A stretch of 64,000 bases of DNA from Gordonia namibiensis NBRC 108229 (lineage in GTDB: Bacteria; Actinomycetota; Actinomycetes; Mycobacteriales; Mycobacteriaceae): positions 310,001-374,000 of the forward strand of contig NZ_BAHE01000002.1 of the NCBI RefSeq assembly GCF_000298235.1. Reading direction: 5' to 3'. The notes under the pieces are model-generated. The model had not been told where the DNA came from. It saw nothing but the letters and a program-made list of their open reading frames with translations, and did not search any database. Of the stretch, positions 1 to 9,527 are shown in pieces. The first letter of the stretch is position 1, and every line of letters begins with the position of its first letter. The position numbers and the translations under genes were made by a program.

Positions 1-285
1 CACGCCGAAGGCCAGCGGGATGATCACGATGTACAGCCGGTCGGCGGCCGGGTCGAGCAGGGCCCCGATCCGCGAGGACTGGTCGAGCAGGCGGGCGAGT
101 TTCCCGTCGAGCCAGTCGGAGACCCCGGAGAAGATCAACACCGCGAAGGCCCACCCGTCGGCCTTCTCGACGAGCAGCAGCCAGAGGAAGACCGGGATGA
201 GGACGAGCCGGAGCACACTCAGCGCGTTCGGCACCGTCACGATCCGGTCCGGAGCCGGCGTGGGTGCCGCCTCCGGATCGGTCAC
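1..285 (-). CDS. pgsA2: CDP-alcohol phosphatidyltransferase, PgsA2-like (3' end outside window)
   Basis: Integral membrane enzyme that would move a phosphatidyl group from CDP-diacylglycerol to an alcohol acceptor. The readable 95 codons begin at a GTG (285-283) whose GTGA overlaps the secA2 stop codon, so the two genes are translationally coupled. An N-terminal hydrophobic segment (about residues 22-40) precedes the complete family signature D-x2-DG-x2-AR-x8-G-x3-D-x3-D (DWLDGKLAR at about residues 55-63, then G..LLDPAAD), whose aspartates bind Mg and CDP. The secA2-pgsA2 pair is the mycobacterial arrangement. The acceptor alcohol cannot be told from this fragment. The C-terminal membrane helices lie beyond base 1. 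Confidence 0.9.
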   Translation of the reverse strand, partial: MTDPEAAPTPAPDRIVTVPNALSVLRLVLIPVFLWLLLVEKADGWAFAVLIFSGVSDWLDGKLARLLDQSSRIGALLDPAADRLYIVIIPLAFGV

Positions 286-2654
286 CGGAAGATCCCGATG
301 ATGCCCTGCAGCGTCTTCGCCCCGCCGGAGGAGAAGAGGTTGTCGTGGACCATGTAGGTCCACGTCGTCGTCGAGCGGTGCAGATCCGAGGAACCGAGGT
401 CGACCCCGTCCGGGGTGATCTTCGCCTCCCGGAACGTCTCCCGCGCCTTCTCGAGCGCCTGGGCGGGCAGATCGGAGAACTCCGCGAGGATCATCCGGTG
501 GAACTCGTCGAGCGGGCTCTCCTTGCCCAGCGATCGCAGATGGATGCTGGCCCGGACATCGGAGACGAACGCGAGATGGTCGGCCCATGCGCGGTCGAGG
601 TGATAGAGCACGATCTCGCGGGCCGCCTGGCTCAGCACCTCACGTGGGACGGCGTCGACGGCGACCTCGGTGTCGACCTTCGACGGTTCGGCCGCCTTCT
701 CCGCATCGTCCGACTTCGCGGGCTTCTCCCCCGCCAGTTCGGCGTAGCGCTCCGGCTCGAGTTCGGCGAGCTCGTCGAGCGCGGTGTCGGTGGTGAGGAT
801 CTTCATCCGCCGGTCGACGATGATGTCCCGCTGCTGGTTGACCAGCTTGTTGTAGCGCCAGGTGTTGGCATGCAACTCCAGGCGCACGCCCTCGGCGATC
901 CGCTGCGCCTGCTCGATGAGGTCGATGCGCTTGCTGCCCATCGAGCCGTCTGAGTTGGGCGACACCGGATCACGCTTGAACGCGAGGTTCTTCGTGACGA
1001 CCGGGTCCTCGAGGCTGGAGAAGAAGACCGACGTGCCGGGGTCGCCCTGGCGTCCGGCGCGACCTCGCAGCTGGCTGTCGAGACGTTCGGTGTCGTGCCG
1101 TCCGGTGCCCACCACGCACAGTCCGCCGAGTTCGACGACCGCGTCGCGGGCGGCGGCGTCATCGGCCGAGCCGCCCAGCCGGATGTCGGTACCGCGGCCT
1201 GCCATCTGCGTCGAGACCGTCACCGCGTTGCGCGCACCGGCCTCGGCGATGATCTTCGCCTCCTGCGCGTCGTTCTTGGCGTTGAGGACCACCGACGACA
1301 CACCGGCCTTCTCGAGGAAGTACGCGAGTTCCTCGGATTCGGCGACGTCGTGGGTGCCGATGAGGACCGGCTGGCCGGTCTCGTGGATCTCCTTGACGTA
1401 GGCCACGATCGCCTCGACCTTGTTGGCCTTGGTGTCGTAGACCCGGTCGGGCAGATCGGTGCGGATGTTCTCGGTGTTCGGCGGGATCTGCGACACCCGG
1501 AGGTCGTAGAACTGCCGGAACTGTTCACCCGCGGCGAGGGCCGTACCGGTCATGCCGCACACCTTCGGGTAGCGACCGATGAGCGCCTGCACCGTGATGG
1601 TGTCGATGACCTCGCCCGAGTCGGTCTGCGCGAGACCCTCCTTGAGTTCGACGGCCGCCTGGACGCCGTCCGGCCAGCGCTGCAGCTGGGCCACCCGGCC
1701 GCGCGAGGCGTTGATCAGGTGGACCCCGCCGTCGCGGACGATGTAGTGGATGTCGCGTTCGAGCAGGTAATGGGCGTGCATCGCGATGCTGACGTGCACG
1801 AGTGTCGAACCGACGTGCTCCTCGCTGTAGAGGTTGATCCCGCCGAGTTCCTCTTCGACGAAGGCCGCACCCTCGTCGGTGAGCGTCACGTTGCGACCCT
1901 CGGCATCGATCTCGTAGTGCTTCTTCTTCATCCGCGACACCACGTCGTGGATGGCCTGGTCGGGAACCTCGGTCTCGGTCGATCCGGCCAGCACCAGCGG
2001 AACGAGAGCCTCGTCGACGAGCACCGAGTCGGCCTCGTCGATGATCGCGACGTCGGGCTTGGGTGAGACGAGGTCGGCCTCGGACAGGGCCAGCTGGTCG
2101 CGGAGGACGTCGAATCCGATCTCGTTGACCGAGCCGTAGGTGACGTCGCCGGCGTAGGCGCGTCGACGCTCCTCGCGGCTGGAGTTCTCCGAGATGGCAT
2201 GCACCGCAATGCCGAAGACGTCGAAGAGAGGCTTCATCCACTCGGCGTCGCGGGTGGCGAGGTAGTCGTTGACGGAGATGACATGGACCTGGTGTCCTTC
2301 GAGGACGTGTCCGATCGCGGCGATCGCGCCGGCGAGCGTCTTGCCCTCACCGGTGGCCATCTCGACGATGTCGCCCTCGAGGAGACGGAGCGCACCCTGC
2401 AGCTGGACGTCGAAGGGACGCAGGTTGATCGAGCGGTCCGCGGCCTCGCGGACGAGCGCCAGGAACTTCGCCCGGTCGCCGGGCTTGGACCCGATGTCGA
2501 GCTTCTCGGCCTCACCGACGAAGGCGTCGTCGGCGAGTTCGGCGGCCCAATCGGTGTGGGCTTCGGCCTCCTTGATCACACTCAGCGACTTCGACTGATT
2601 GCGAGTCGACTGGGCGCCCAGAAGTCGCCACATGCTGTTGGTCAGCTTTCCCAC
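282..2654 (-). CDS. secA2: Accessory preprotein translocase ATPase SecA2
   Basis: Motor ATPase of the accessory Sec pathway of mycobacteria and relatives, which exports a small substrate set through SecYEG. About 790 aa, the usual SecA2 length and shorter than SecA1, with no C-terminal zinc-binding tail. Walker A (ATGEGKT, about residues 100-106) and the DEAD motif ([13 protein letters not shown], from about residue 204) lie in NBD1. The helicase C-terminal motif [13 protein letters not shown] and the arginine-finger region [13 protein letters not shown] are intact. I chose the GTG at 2654 because the protein then begins [14 protein letters not shown], like mycobacterial SecA2, with AGGAG about 10 nt upstream. 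The open frame continues upstream to 2786 but that part is not SecA-like. The downstream pgsA2 overlaps it. Confidence 0.96.
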   Translation of the reverse strand: MGKLTNSMWRLLGAQSTRNQSKSLSVIKEAEAHTDWAAELADDAFVGEAEKLDIGSKPGDRAKFLALVREAADRSINLRPFDVQLQGALRLLEGDIVEMATGEGKTLAGAIAAIGHVLEGHQVHVISVNDYLATRDAEWMKPLFDVFGIAVHAISENSSREERRRAYAGDVTYGSVNEIGFDVLRDQLALSEADLVSPKPDVAIIDEADSVLVDEALVPLVLAGSTETEVPDQAIHDVVSRMKKKHYEIDAEGRNVTLTDEGAAFVEEELGGINLYSEEHVGSTLVHVSIAMHAHYLLERDIHYIVRDGGVHLINASRGRVAQLQRWPDGVQAAVELKEGLAQTDSGEVIDTITVQALIGRYPKVCGMTGTALAAGEQFRQFYDLRVSQIPPNTENIRTDLPDRVYDTKANKVEAIVAYVKEIHETGQPVLIGTHDVAESEELAYFLEKAGVSSVVLNAKNDAQEAKIIAEAGARNAVTVSTQMAGRGTDIRLGGSADDAAARDAVVELGGLCVVGTGRHDTERLDSQLRGRAGRQGDPGTSVFFSSLEDPVVTKNLAFKRDPVSPNSDGSMGSKRIDLIEQAQRIAEGVRLELHANTWRYNKLVNQQRDIIVDRRMKILTTDTALDELAELEPERYAELAGEKPAKSDDAEKAAEPSKVDTEVAVDAVPREVLSQAAREIVLYHLDRAWADHLAFVSDVRASIHLRSLGKESPLDEFHRMILAEFSDLPAQALEKARETFREAKITPDGVDLGSSDLHRSTTTWTYMVHDNLFSSGGAKTLQGIIGIFR

Positions 2655-2834
2655 CGAAACACTTCTCCTGATCGTTTCCCGGCCAACTACACGACCCGTC
2701 GGGCCTCGCGGCGCCGTCAGGTCAGCAACAACGGTACGCGGCCCCTGGTAGAGCGGGGTCGGCGACATTATGATCAGTCCACCCATTTCGCCGACGGCGC
2801 ATTCGCCCCTGCTCCCCTGACCCTAGGACGGCCG

Positions 2835-4376
2835 ATGAGCGCGACCTTCCCGAGCAGGACACGCCGACGACTGGTCCGGGCCGTCGTGGCCGGGTTCCTG
2901 GTGGCGAGCGGCGTCGGACTCGGTGCGTTCAACGCCTGGTGGGTCGCCTTGTTCTTCGGCGTTCCGCTGGTCGTCGTGGGGATCGTGATCAGTCCGCGCG
3001 CGTCGCGGGTCTCGGAGCTGCCGGAGTTCCGGCGCGGCGTCACCCGGGACGGCCCGCAGATCGAGGTCGGGGCGCTCACGCGCAGTACCCTCACCGCCGA
3101 GGACATGCAGCCCACGATGGTGACCGCGACCGTCAACCCGCCGAATGACACCGCCTACGAGGCGCGGTGGATCACCTCGATGAGCAAGGGGCATTTCCAG
3201 GCACTGGCGTCGAACCCGTTCACGACCCTCCCGCCCGACCAGTTGCCGTCGCGCGGTCAGACCACCACCCCCGAGTTCGACGACCATCCCGGCCGGCTGG
3301 CGATCATCTACCCGGCGGTGACGCTGGTGACGGCCGTCGCGCTGCTGTTCGGTGTCGCCGAGAGCTGGACGATCTCGGTCCCGTCGCTGCCGTCCTTCGG
3401 TTCGGCCGTCGACATCCCCGGCCGCGACGACGCGGAGGCCTCTCTTGCCGAACGCCACCAACGACTCCTCGATGAGATCGTCGACCACCTGGGCCCCGGT
3501 GCGACCCGAAATGTGTTGCGCCTGAGCTACAACCTCGACTCGACCTCCGATCAGGCCATCGTTTTCGATCCCTCCAACGGCCGCGCGACGAACATCAATG
3601 TCTGGGACGGTGGTTCCAACGCATCCGCGATGCCCACCATGGACCGGGCGGACAAGACCTTCGACGCGGCCACGATCAACGCGGGTGCACTGGGTGACAT
3701 AGCCGGGTCCATGCAGGCCGAGGTCACGCCCATCGTCTCGGACGCACGACTCGACGGGTTCGAGATCCGACGCCCCACAGCGAACGAACCCGTCGTCCTC
3801 ACCGGTTCCTTCGACCCCGGAGACGCCTTCATCCGCGACATCGAGATCGAGGCCCACACCGACGGCGCCATCGCAAAGTACTTCGACCCCGCGATTTTCG
3901 ACACCGCGTTCACGATCGCCCGCTCCGCACTGCCACTCGCCGGGATCGCCCCGAACGCACCGGTACTCGACGAGTTCGTGATCCGCGGCATCGCCGACAA
4001 CACCCCCATCATCAGTGCCAGCAGCATCCAGAACAGTGGCGGTGTCCTCTTCCGGTACACGACCCTGGCCCGCAGCGGGCAGATCGTCATCGCGCCGGGC
4101 AAGTTCCCGGACGTCTCCGGCAGGGAGGGGCGCTACCGCCCGGACGGCTTCGCCTTCGACGCGATCTCACCGCAGTTGTTCGATCGCGTCCGCGACGACG
4201 CGATGAGGCGCGGCTCGATCCCCGAATACGACCGCGGCGCGGTCGCCATCGACGTCACCGAGCCACACCTCCACGACGACACCGATTTCGTGATCCGCGT
4301 CGAGATGGCCAGGGTCGACGCGTCGAAGGGCATGTACACACTCGACGGACAGTTCATCAAGGCGGCGCACTACTGA
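2835..4376 (+). CDS. Unrecognised membrane protein with large extracytoplasmic domain
   Basis: 513 aa, family not recognised. Two adjacent hydrophobic helices lie at about residues 12-55 and a third at about 153-178. They flank a soluble loop containing conserved-looking QPTMVTATVNPPND. The rest (about 335 residues, rich in Asp, Ile, Thr and Ala) is predicted to be soluble, probably outside the membrane. ATG at 2835 has AGGA 8 nt upstream. It is divergent from secA2 and converges almost end to end with the next membrane protein on the minus strand (2-base gap). No catalytic motif is visible. It may be a lineage-specific envelope protein. Confidence 0.75.
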   Translation: MSATFPSRTRRRLVRAVVAGFLVASGVGLGAFNAWWVALFFGVPLVVVGIVISPRASRVSELPEFRRGVTRDGPQIEVGALTRSTLTAEDMQPTMVTATVNPPNDTAYEARWITSMSKGHFQALASNPFTTLPPDQLPSRGQTTTPEFDDHPGRLAIIYPAVTLVTAVALLFGVAESWTISVPSLPSFGSAVDIPGRDDAEASLAERHQRLLDEIVDHLGPGATRNVLRLSYNLDSTSDQAIVFDPSNGRATNINVWDGGSNASAMPTMDRADKTFDAATINAGALGDIAGSMQAEVTPIVSDARLDGFEIRRPTANEPVVLTGSFDPGDAFIRDIEIEAHTDGAIAKYFDPAIFDTAFTIARSALPLAGIAPNAPVLDEFVIRGIADNTPIISASSIQNSGGVLFRYTTLARSGQIVIAPGKFPDVSGREGRYRPDGFAFDAISPQLFDRVRDDAMRRGSIPEYDRGAVAIDVTEPHLHDDTDFVIRVEMARVDASKGMYTLDGQFIKAAHY

Positions 4377-4378
4377 CC

Positions 4379-5608
4379 TCACGCGTTGGACTTGCCGGCC
4401 TCCAGTGCACGACGCGTGACTGCGTTCAGTTCCGCGACCGCCGCCTCCGGCGGGTGCAGAACCCCGCGATCGGTCATTGTGGTGACGATGTCGCGAACCC
4501 GCCCGTAGTACGTGGCCTGCTCGGCGGGGGTGTTGCTCGCCTCGGCGTGGTTGTACAGCTTGAGTGCGGTGTCGAGGGCGTTCTGGTCAGCGGGTTCGAG
4601 GTAGCCCGCGCCGATCCGTCGTCCATGCTTCTCACATGCGATCCAGGCCCGCCGGAGGGCGGCCACGGACTGCTGGTAGGCGTCGGCGCGACCGCGGTTC
4701 CCCGGGTAGGCGTCGGTACGCAGGGCGGTGGCCTCGTCGAGAGCGAGGTGGAAGGTCTGGGTCTGTTCGACCGTGACGTCGGTGACCGCCGGATACTTCA
4801 GCAGCAGCGCCGGGTCGAGTTCGTAGGTGCCGTAGGCGGTGAGCACCTCGTCGTGGCGGCGGGTCGCCTCTTCCCACAGCCGTTGCGCGGCCTCCTCCGA
4901 GCCCGCGTCGGCGATGCGGGGCCGGCGCAGATCGACCGGCGTGGGCTCGCGATCCGAGGAGTCGTGGTCGGTGACGTCATGGTCGGGGGGCATCGACCCC
5001 ACCGACACCGTCGCCGGCCGGTCGGCAGCCTTCTCCCGATCGGACTTGTGTGCCGCGTTCTTTGTCGTCGAAACACGTTGCGGCGCATGCGCTCGCAGCC
5101 GGTCGATCACCGCGGCCGCCGCCGGATCGCCCTCGACGATCGCGACCTGCCAGAGGTCGGGGTCGACGCCCTCATCGGCCCCGGCGTCGGAGCCGTGTTG
5201 TGGACGCGCGAGGGTCAACTTGAGGTACTTCTGCCCCAGGACAGTGAGCTGCTGGGCCTGCCGGCCGGTCATCGACGAGGTTTCGTAGGCCGGACCACCG
5301 ATCGCGAATGACTGCAGCGCGCTCAGCGGATAGGACACCAACGTATGGTCTTCGTCGCCGAAGTAGACGGTGTCTTCGTCGACGGTCAGCAACACCGCTC
5401 CCCGCTCGCCCAGTCGGCCGTATGCAGCCGCGAACAGCGACACGGCGAGCAGTCCGGCAACCACCACCGCGATGAGCAGACCCTCGACGCCGGCGATGTT
5501 GAGCCCGACGAGGGCGACGAGCGCGACCATCATGACGATCCATGCGGCCCCCGCGGAGGCGTGGTGGCGTCCCGTTAGATATTCGGTCCGGCAGGTCACC
5601 GAAACCAC
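4379..5608 (-). CDS. Unrecognised membrane protein
   Basis: 409 aa, family not recognised. Two hydrophobic helices near the N terminus (about residues 20-68) are followed by a soluble stretch beginning VLLTVDEDTVYFGDEDHTLVS, which resembles the beta-rich cytoplasmic part of PH-like membrane proteins, though I cannot confirm that. A charged linker with many Asp/Arg residues (about 185-230) joins an all-helical C-terminal half. GTG at 5608 has a strong GGAGGTGA ribosome site 4-6 nt upstream. It is divergent from the META-domain gene and convergent with the membrane protein at 2835. Confidence 0.7.
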   Translation of the reverse strand: MVSVTCRTEYLTGRHHASAGAAWIVMMVALVALVGLNIAGVEGLLIAVVVAGLLAVSLFAAAYGRLGERGAVLLTVDEDTVYFGDEDHTLVSYPLSALQSFAIGGPAYETSSMTGRQAQQLTVLGQKYLKLTLARPQHGSDAGADEGVDPDLWQVAIVEGDPAAAAVIDRLRAHAPQRVSTTKNAAHKSDREKAADRPATVSVGSMPPDHDVTDHDSSDREPTPVDLRRPRIADAGSEEAAQRLWEEATRRHDEVLTAYGTYELDPALLLKYPAVTDVTVEQTQTFHLALDEATALRTDAYPGNRGRADAYQQSVAALRRAWIACEKHGRRIGAGYLEPADQNALDTALKLYNHAEASNTPAEQATYYGRVRDIVTTMTDRGVLHPPEAAVAELNAVTRRALEAGKSNA

Positions 5609-5664
5609 ATCTCACCTCCGATGGCCATATCGCATTCCCCATCCGGTCGGCTACCGTATTGAAC

Positions 5665-6153
5665 GTGAGCCTCGGGGATCGCCGTCAGACGGCACGCGTA
5701 CTCCACACAGCCCGCGAACATCGCATCAGCTTACGCATTGTTGCGCTGGTCAGCGCGGTGTTGTTCGTGTCGGGTCTCGGTGCGTTCGCAGCCGGTCCGG
5801 GTGATGCTGCGCCGGCAGTTCCGCCCTTCGTCGGCAAGTCCTACTCGTCGACGGCGGTGACCGGCCCCCAGATCCCCGGTGGCGGCCCTCTCCAGTTGAC
5901 CTTCACCGCCGCCAACCGAATCTCTCTGTTCGCCGGCTGCAACCGGCACGTCGGCGAGATGACGGTCGAGGGTTCGGTGCTGCGCGTCGGCTCGCTCGCC
6001 TCGACGATGATGGCCTGCCCCGGACCCCGAGCGGGCGCCGACGAGTGGATCACCACGCTCACCAGAGACCCCCTCACCTGGTACTCGGTGGGCCACGCAC
6101 TGGTGCTGTCCGGACCGGGCACCCAGATCCTGCTGACGGAAAAGTACTCGTGA
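5665..6153 (+). CDS. META domain (HslJ-like) secreted protein
   Basis: About 162 aa with an N-terminal hydrophobic segment (about residues 20-40), consistent with a signal peptide or anchor, followed by a META domain. The diagnostic pattern is clear: [28 protein letters not shown]. The family is linked to envelope stress and secreted proteins in bacteria and has no known catalytic role. The start is uncertain. GTG 5665 was preferred because no coding-like sequence precedes it and an AT-rich TACCGTAT box just upstream could drive a leaderless transcript. TTG 5659 is in frame too. Its stop overlaps the GTG of the malate dehydrogenase gene (GTGA), suggesting co-translation. Confidence 0.8.
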   Translation: MSLGDRRQTARVLHTAREHRISLRIVALVSAVLFVSGLGAFAAGPGDAAPAVPPFVGKSYSSTAVTGPQIPGGGPLQLTFTAANRISLFAGCNRHVGEMTVEGSVLRVGSLASTMMACPGPRAGADEWITTLTRDPLTWYSVGHALVLSGPGTQILLTEKYS

Positions 6154-7133
6154 GCCGACCCGCACCGGCCGTCGTCACCGTGACCGGTGCGGCCGGGAGC
6201 ATCGGATACGCCAGCGTCTTCCGCATCGCCGCGGGTGCAATGCTCGGTCACGACCAGCCCATCGCCCTCCGACTCCTCGAGCTGCCCCAGGCGGTCCCGG
6301 CCGCCGTGGGAACCGCGATGGAACTCGACGACGGCGCCTTCGGCCTGTTGAAGTCCGTGGACGTCTTCGACGACCCGCGCAAGGCCTTCGACGGTGCGAG
6401 TTTCGCGCTGCTCATCGGTGCGCGTCCGCGATCGAAGGGCATGGAACGCGCAGATCTGCTGGCGGCCAATTCCGACATCTTCGCGGCGCAGGGAGCGGTC
6501 CTCAACGACGTTGCCGCCGACGACATCAGGGTGATCGTCGTGGGTAACCCGGCCAACACCAACGCCGCGGTGGCGGCCGCCCACGCGCCCGAGGTCCCGT
6601 CGCAGCGATTCACCGCACTCACCCGCCTCGACCACAACCGGGCGATCGCGCAGCTGTCCCACCGCGCCGGGGTCGAGGTCGGCGAGATCAGCCGCGTCAC
6701 CATCTGGGGGAATCACTCGGCGACGCAGTATCCCGACATCTTCCATGCGCGCGTCGGCGGCCGGAGCGGCGCCGATCTCGCTGCGGACCGCGACTGGCTC
6801 GTCGACGACTTCATCCCTACCGTCGCCCGCCGCGGCACCGCGATCATCGAGGCGCGCGGCACCTCCTCGGCGGCGTCGGCGGCCAACGCCACCATCGACC
6901 ACGTCCACGACTGGGTACTCGGAACCCCCGCCGACGACTGGACCTCCACCGCACTGCCGTCACCGGGCGTGTACGGCGTGCCCGAGGGCATCGTCTGTTC
7001 CTTCCCGGTGCGCTCGGTCGACGGTCAGTGGGAGATCGTCGAGGGACTCGAGATCAACGACTTCTCCCGGGAACGGATCGATGCCTCGGTCGCGGAACTC
7101 GCAGCCGAGCGCGACGCCGCTCTGACCTCCTGA
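6150..7133 (+). CDS. mdh: Malate dehydrogenase
   Basis: NAD-dependent oxidation of malate to oxaloacetate in the TCA cycle. 327 aa, the usual size of the cytosolic-MDH-like actinobacterial enzymes. The Rossmann glycine motif [10 protein letters not shown] is at the N terminus. The substrate-site region [10 protein letters not shown] and the catalytic-histidine segment [14 protein letters not shown] are present, followed by a late [16 protein letters not shown] segment typical of this subgroup. The GTG at 6150 overlaps the stop of the upstream META-domain gene. The open frame extends further 5' but only in antisense-like sequence inside that gene. Confidence 0.96.
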   Translation: MSRPAPAVVTVTGAAGSIGYASVFRIAAGAMLGHDQPIALRLLELPQAVPAAVGTAMELDDGAFGLLKSVDVFDDPRKAFDGASFALLIGARPRSKGMERADLLAANSDIFAAQGAVLNDVAADDIRVIVVGNPANTNAAVAAAHAPEVPSQRFTALTRLDHNRAIAQLSHRAGVEVGEISRVTIWGNHSATQYPDIFHARVGGRSGADLAADRDWLVDDFIPTVARRGTAIIEARGTSSAASAANATIDHVHDWVLGTPADDWTSTALPSPGVYGVPEGIVCSFPVRSVDGQWEIVEGLEINDFSRERIDASVAELAAERDAALTS

Positions 7134-7160
7134 ACGGTCGTCAGCCCGTACGCTCTTCCC

Positions 7161-7991
7161 ATGGCCAAGAAGGACAAGAAGAAGCCTCAGAAGATCTCGA
7201 ACAAGGTCTACGAGGCCGAGCTCTTCCGGCTGCAGACCGAGCTGGTCAAACTCCAGGAATGGGTGCGCGAGACCGGCGCTCGCGTGGTGGTGGTCTTCGA
7301 GGGCCGCGACGCCGCGGGCAAGGGCGGCACCATCAAGCGGATCACGCAGTATCTGAGTCCTCGCATCGCGCGCGTCGCAGCTTTGCCCGCCCCGACCGAC
7401 CGTGAACGTGGCCAGTGGTACTACCAGCGCTACGTCGCGCATCTGCCGGCGCCGGGCGAGATCGTGCTGTTCGACCGGTCCTGGTACAACCGTGCCGGAG
7501 TCGAGAAGGTCATGGGGTTCTGCACGCCCGAGGAACACACCCGCTTCCTGCGGCAGACACCGATCTTCGAGCAGATGCTCATCGACGACGGCATCATCCT
7601 GCGTAAGTACTGGTTCTCCGTGTCCGACGACGAACAACTCAAACGTTTCCGGCAGCGCATGAAAGACCCTGTGCGACAGTGGAAGCTGAGCCCGATGGAT
7701 CTCGAGTCGGTGTATCGCTGGGAGGATTACTCGCGCGCCAAGGACGAGATGATGGTCCACACCGACACCGCTCTGAGCCCCTGGTACGTCGTCGAATCCG
7801 ACGTGAAGAAACATGCGCGGCTCAACATGATCTCGCATCTGCTCGGCAGCATCGACTACGCCGAGGTGCCCCGCCCGGTGGTGACACTGCCGAAGAGGCC
7901 GATCGAGTCGGGCAACTATCACCGGCCGCCTCGATCACTGTCCAAATACGTTCCCGACCATGTGGCGACGCTGATCCGCACCGACCACTGA
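7161..7991 (+). CDS. ppk2: Polyphosphate kinase 2 (PPK2 family)
   Basis: 276 aa, the single-domain PPK2 length. The enzyme transfers phosphate between polyphosphate and nucleotides (often GDP/ADP to GTP/ATP). Walker A FEGRDAAGKGG (about residues 49-59) and the Walker B-like FDRSWYNRAG (about 109-118) are intact, with the family segments YFRWEDYSRAKDEM-like (YRWEDYSRAKDEM) and VVESDVKKHARLN further on. The N terminus is lysine-rich (MAKKDKKKPQK). ATG 7161 lies 27 nt after mdh. The next gene (DUF503) starts 10 nt later, so the set is probably one transcript. Nucleotide preference cannot be read from sequence. Confidence 0.95.
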   Translation: MAKKDKKKPQKISNKVYEAELFRLQTELVKLQEWVRETGARVVVVFEGRDAAGKGGTIKRITQYLSPRIARVAALPAPTDRERGQWYYQRYVAHLPAPGEIVLFDRSWYNRAGVEKVMGFCTPEEHTRFLRQTPIFEQMLIDDGIILRKYWFSVSDDEQLKRFRQRMKDPVRQWKLSPMDLESVYRWEDYSRAKDEMMVHTDTALSPWYVVESDVKKHARLNMISHLLGSIDYAEVPRPVVTLPKRPIESGNYHRPPRSLSKYVPDHVATLIRTDH

Positions 7992-8001
7992 TCGCGTTCT
8001 G

Positions 8002-8298
8002 ATGTGGATCGGGTTCGCCGAGTTCGACTATCGCCTGGGTGATGTGCACTCGCTGAAACAGAAACGGTCGGTCGTCCGGCCGATCGTCGCCGAACTCCGT
8101 CGACGCTTCTCGGTGTCCGCGGCTGAGGTCGGTCACCTCGAGATGCATCGGCGCGCGGTGATCGGCACGAGCGTGGTGGCGGCCGACCGGAGCCACGTCG
8201 TGGACGTGCTCGACGCCGTCGAGCGATCGGCCGCCAACCATCCCGAGGTGGAACTGCTCTCGGTGCGGCGTCGGATCATCCACTCCGAAGACCTCTGA
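8002..8298 (+). CDS. DUF503 (YlxP-like) small protein
   Basis: 98 aa, full DUF503 length. It opens MWIGFAEFDYRLGDVHSLKQKRS and carries the family pattern: a beta-strand followed by the SLKxKR(S/R)V..I motif, and later the helix-strand portion ending in a basic RRR segment. YlxP/DUF503 proteins are small dimers often near ribosome-maturation genes. Their biochemical role is unsettled. It starts 10 nt after ppk2 and is probably cotranscribed with it. Confidence 0.85.
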   Translation: MWIGFAEFDYRLGDVHSLKQKRSVVRPIVAELRRRFSVSAAEVGHLEMHRRAVIGTSVVAADRSHVVDVLDAVERSAANHPEVELLSVRRRIIHSEDL

Positions 8299-8462
8299 GC
8301 CCCGAACCGCGTCGTCCGACTGAAAAGCGCCCCTGAACTGGACCCTCCAGAGGGCGACCGTTAACACTATGTCGCCGGCGGAGCTGTCCAGGGTGCAAAT
8401 CGGGGGCGGTTGCTGCGGGCGGATCTCAGGGGCGGTTTTCGGTGGGGGTCAGTGAAACTCGC

Positions 8463-9026
8463 TCACACCACACCCGCCGCGACCGCGGCCTCCCGGTACG
8501 CGGCGGCCAGCGAGTCGACGGTCTCGTGAGCGTTGAGTCCGCTGGGGTTGGGAACCACCCAGAGCTGGGCGCCGTCCCAGGTCTCCTCCTGGCGACCGGA
8601 CACCGCGTCGCGTCGCCCGAAGGCGCTGCGGTAGGCGGTGATCCCGGCGACCGCCACCACTCGCGGACGGATCTCACGTACACGTTCCCGCAGCCGACGA
8701 CCTCCGTCCCGGAACTCCTCGACCGTGAGTTCCGCGGCGGTCGCGGTGGCGCGGGCGACGACGTTCGTGATGCCGATCCCGCGTCCGGTCAGCAACTCGG
8801 CGTCGGCCTCGGACATGCCACGTGATGCGTCGATCACCCGGTCGACGATCCCCGCGCGTGCCAGCGCCGGGTAGAAGCGGTTGCCGGGCCGCGCGAAATG
8901 GGCGCCGGTGGCGGCGGTCCACAGGCCGGGGTTGATCCCGACGAACAGCAATCGGCAGTCGTCACCGACGAGGTCGTCGACGGTGCGGTCCCGGTATTCG
9001 AGGAGCTCGGCCCTGGTGAATCCCAT
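8463..9026 (-). CDS. mug: G/U mismatch-specific uracil-DNA glycosylase (Mug/TDG type)
   Basis: 187 aa. It would remove uracil or related lesions opposite guanine for base-excision repair. The Mug/TDG active-site block reads FVGINPGLWTAATGAHFARP followed by GNRFYPAL (about residues 28-56). The asparagine of GINPG positions the catalytic water. The intercalation-loop motif NPSGLNAH is near residue 160. The spacing fits the family. It converges with the DUF503 gene across a 164-bp gap. That gap contains several GGGGCGGTT-like strings, visible at about 8400-8440, but no gene. Confidence 0.93.
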   Translation of the reverse strand: MGFTRAELLEYRDRTVDDLVGDDCRLLFVGINPGLWTAATGAHFARPGNRFYPALARAGIVDRVIDASRGMSEADAELLTGRGIGITNVVARATATAAELTVEEFRDGGRRLRERVREIRPRVVAVAGITAYRSAFGRRDAVSGRQEETWDGAQLWVVPNPSGLNAHETVDSLAAAYREAAVAAGVV

Positions 9027-9035
9027 CCCCCGAGG

Positions 9036-9413
9036 CTAGACGTCGGTCGGGGGCACCTCGGCCTCGTGCTGCCCGGCGACACAGAACTGGTTGCCGTCGG
9101 GATCGGCCAGCGTCACCCAGCCGAAGCCGGGCATCTCGCGGTCGGCGATCTTCGTCGCGCCGGCGGCGATGAGTCGTTCGACCTCGGCTTCGCGGTCGTC
9201 GGTCGTGAGGTCGAGATGGATGCGGTTCTTCCCCGGCGTCGGGTCGTCTACCTGCTGGAACGCGAGGAGGGGTGCACCCTCTGCCAGCGAGAGGACGACG
9301 AAGAAGCCGTCGTTCTCCTGGACGATCCGGCCACCGAGCGCCTCGGCCCACCACGTGGCGAGCGGCATCGGCTGGAGGGTGTCGACTGTGATCATGCCCA
9401 CTGCGAGACTCAT
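9036..9413 (-). CDS. VOC family (glyoxalase/bleomycin-resistance fold) protein
   Basis: 125 aa, a single VOC module pair. Typical features are the opening MITVDTLQPMPLATWWAEALGG, a central HLDLTTDDREAEVERLIAAGA with the metal-type histidine, and the closing GFGWVTLADPDGNQFCVAG. Substrate is unknown. The family covers glyoxalases, dioxygenases and drug-binding proteins. ATG 9413 was chosen over an in-frame extension to 9488 because the extension is arginine-rich and not VOC-like. It lies 9 bp downstream of mug on the same strand... that is, mug is the next gene in its transcription direction, so the two may be cotranscribed. Confidence 0.88.
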   Translation of the reverse strand: MSLAVGMITVDTLQPMPLATWWAEALGGRIVQENDGFFVVLSLAEGAPLLAFQQVDDPTPGKNRIHLDLTTDDREAEVERLIAAGATKIADREMPGFGWVTLADPDGNQFCVAGQHEAEVPPTDV

Positions 9414-9527
9414 GCGCACCAACCTATCGCCGGCCACCGACATCCGGCGCCGGCGTCTGTCGGATGAAGGACCGGACCTCGCCCACAACCCCTCCCCGGT
9501 GGGGTCCGGAGCACTACACTCACGCTG

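Noticed and set aside
2199..2834. In-frame extension of the membrane protein at 2835
   Set aside because: It lies antisense in secA2 and is not protein-like.
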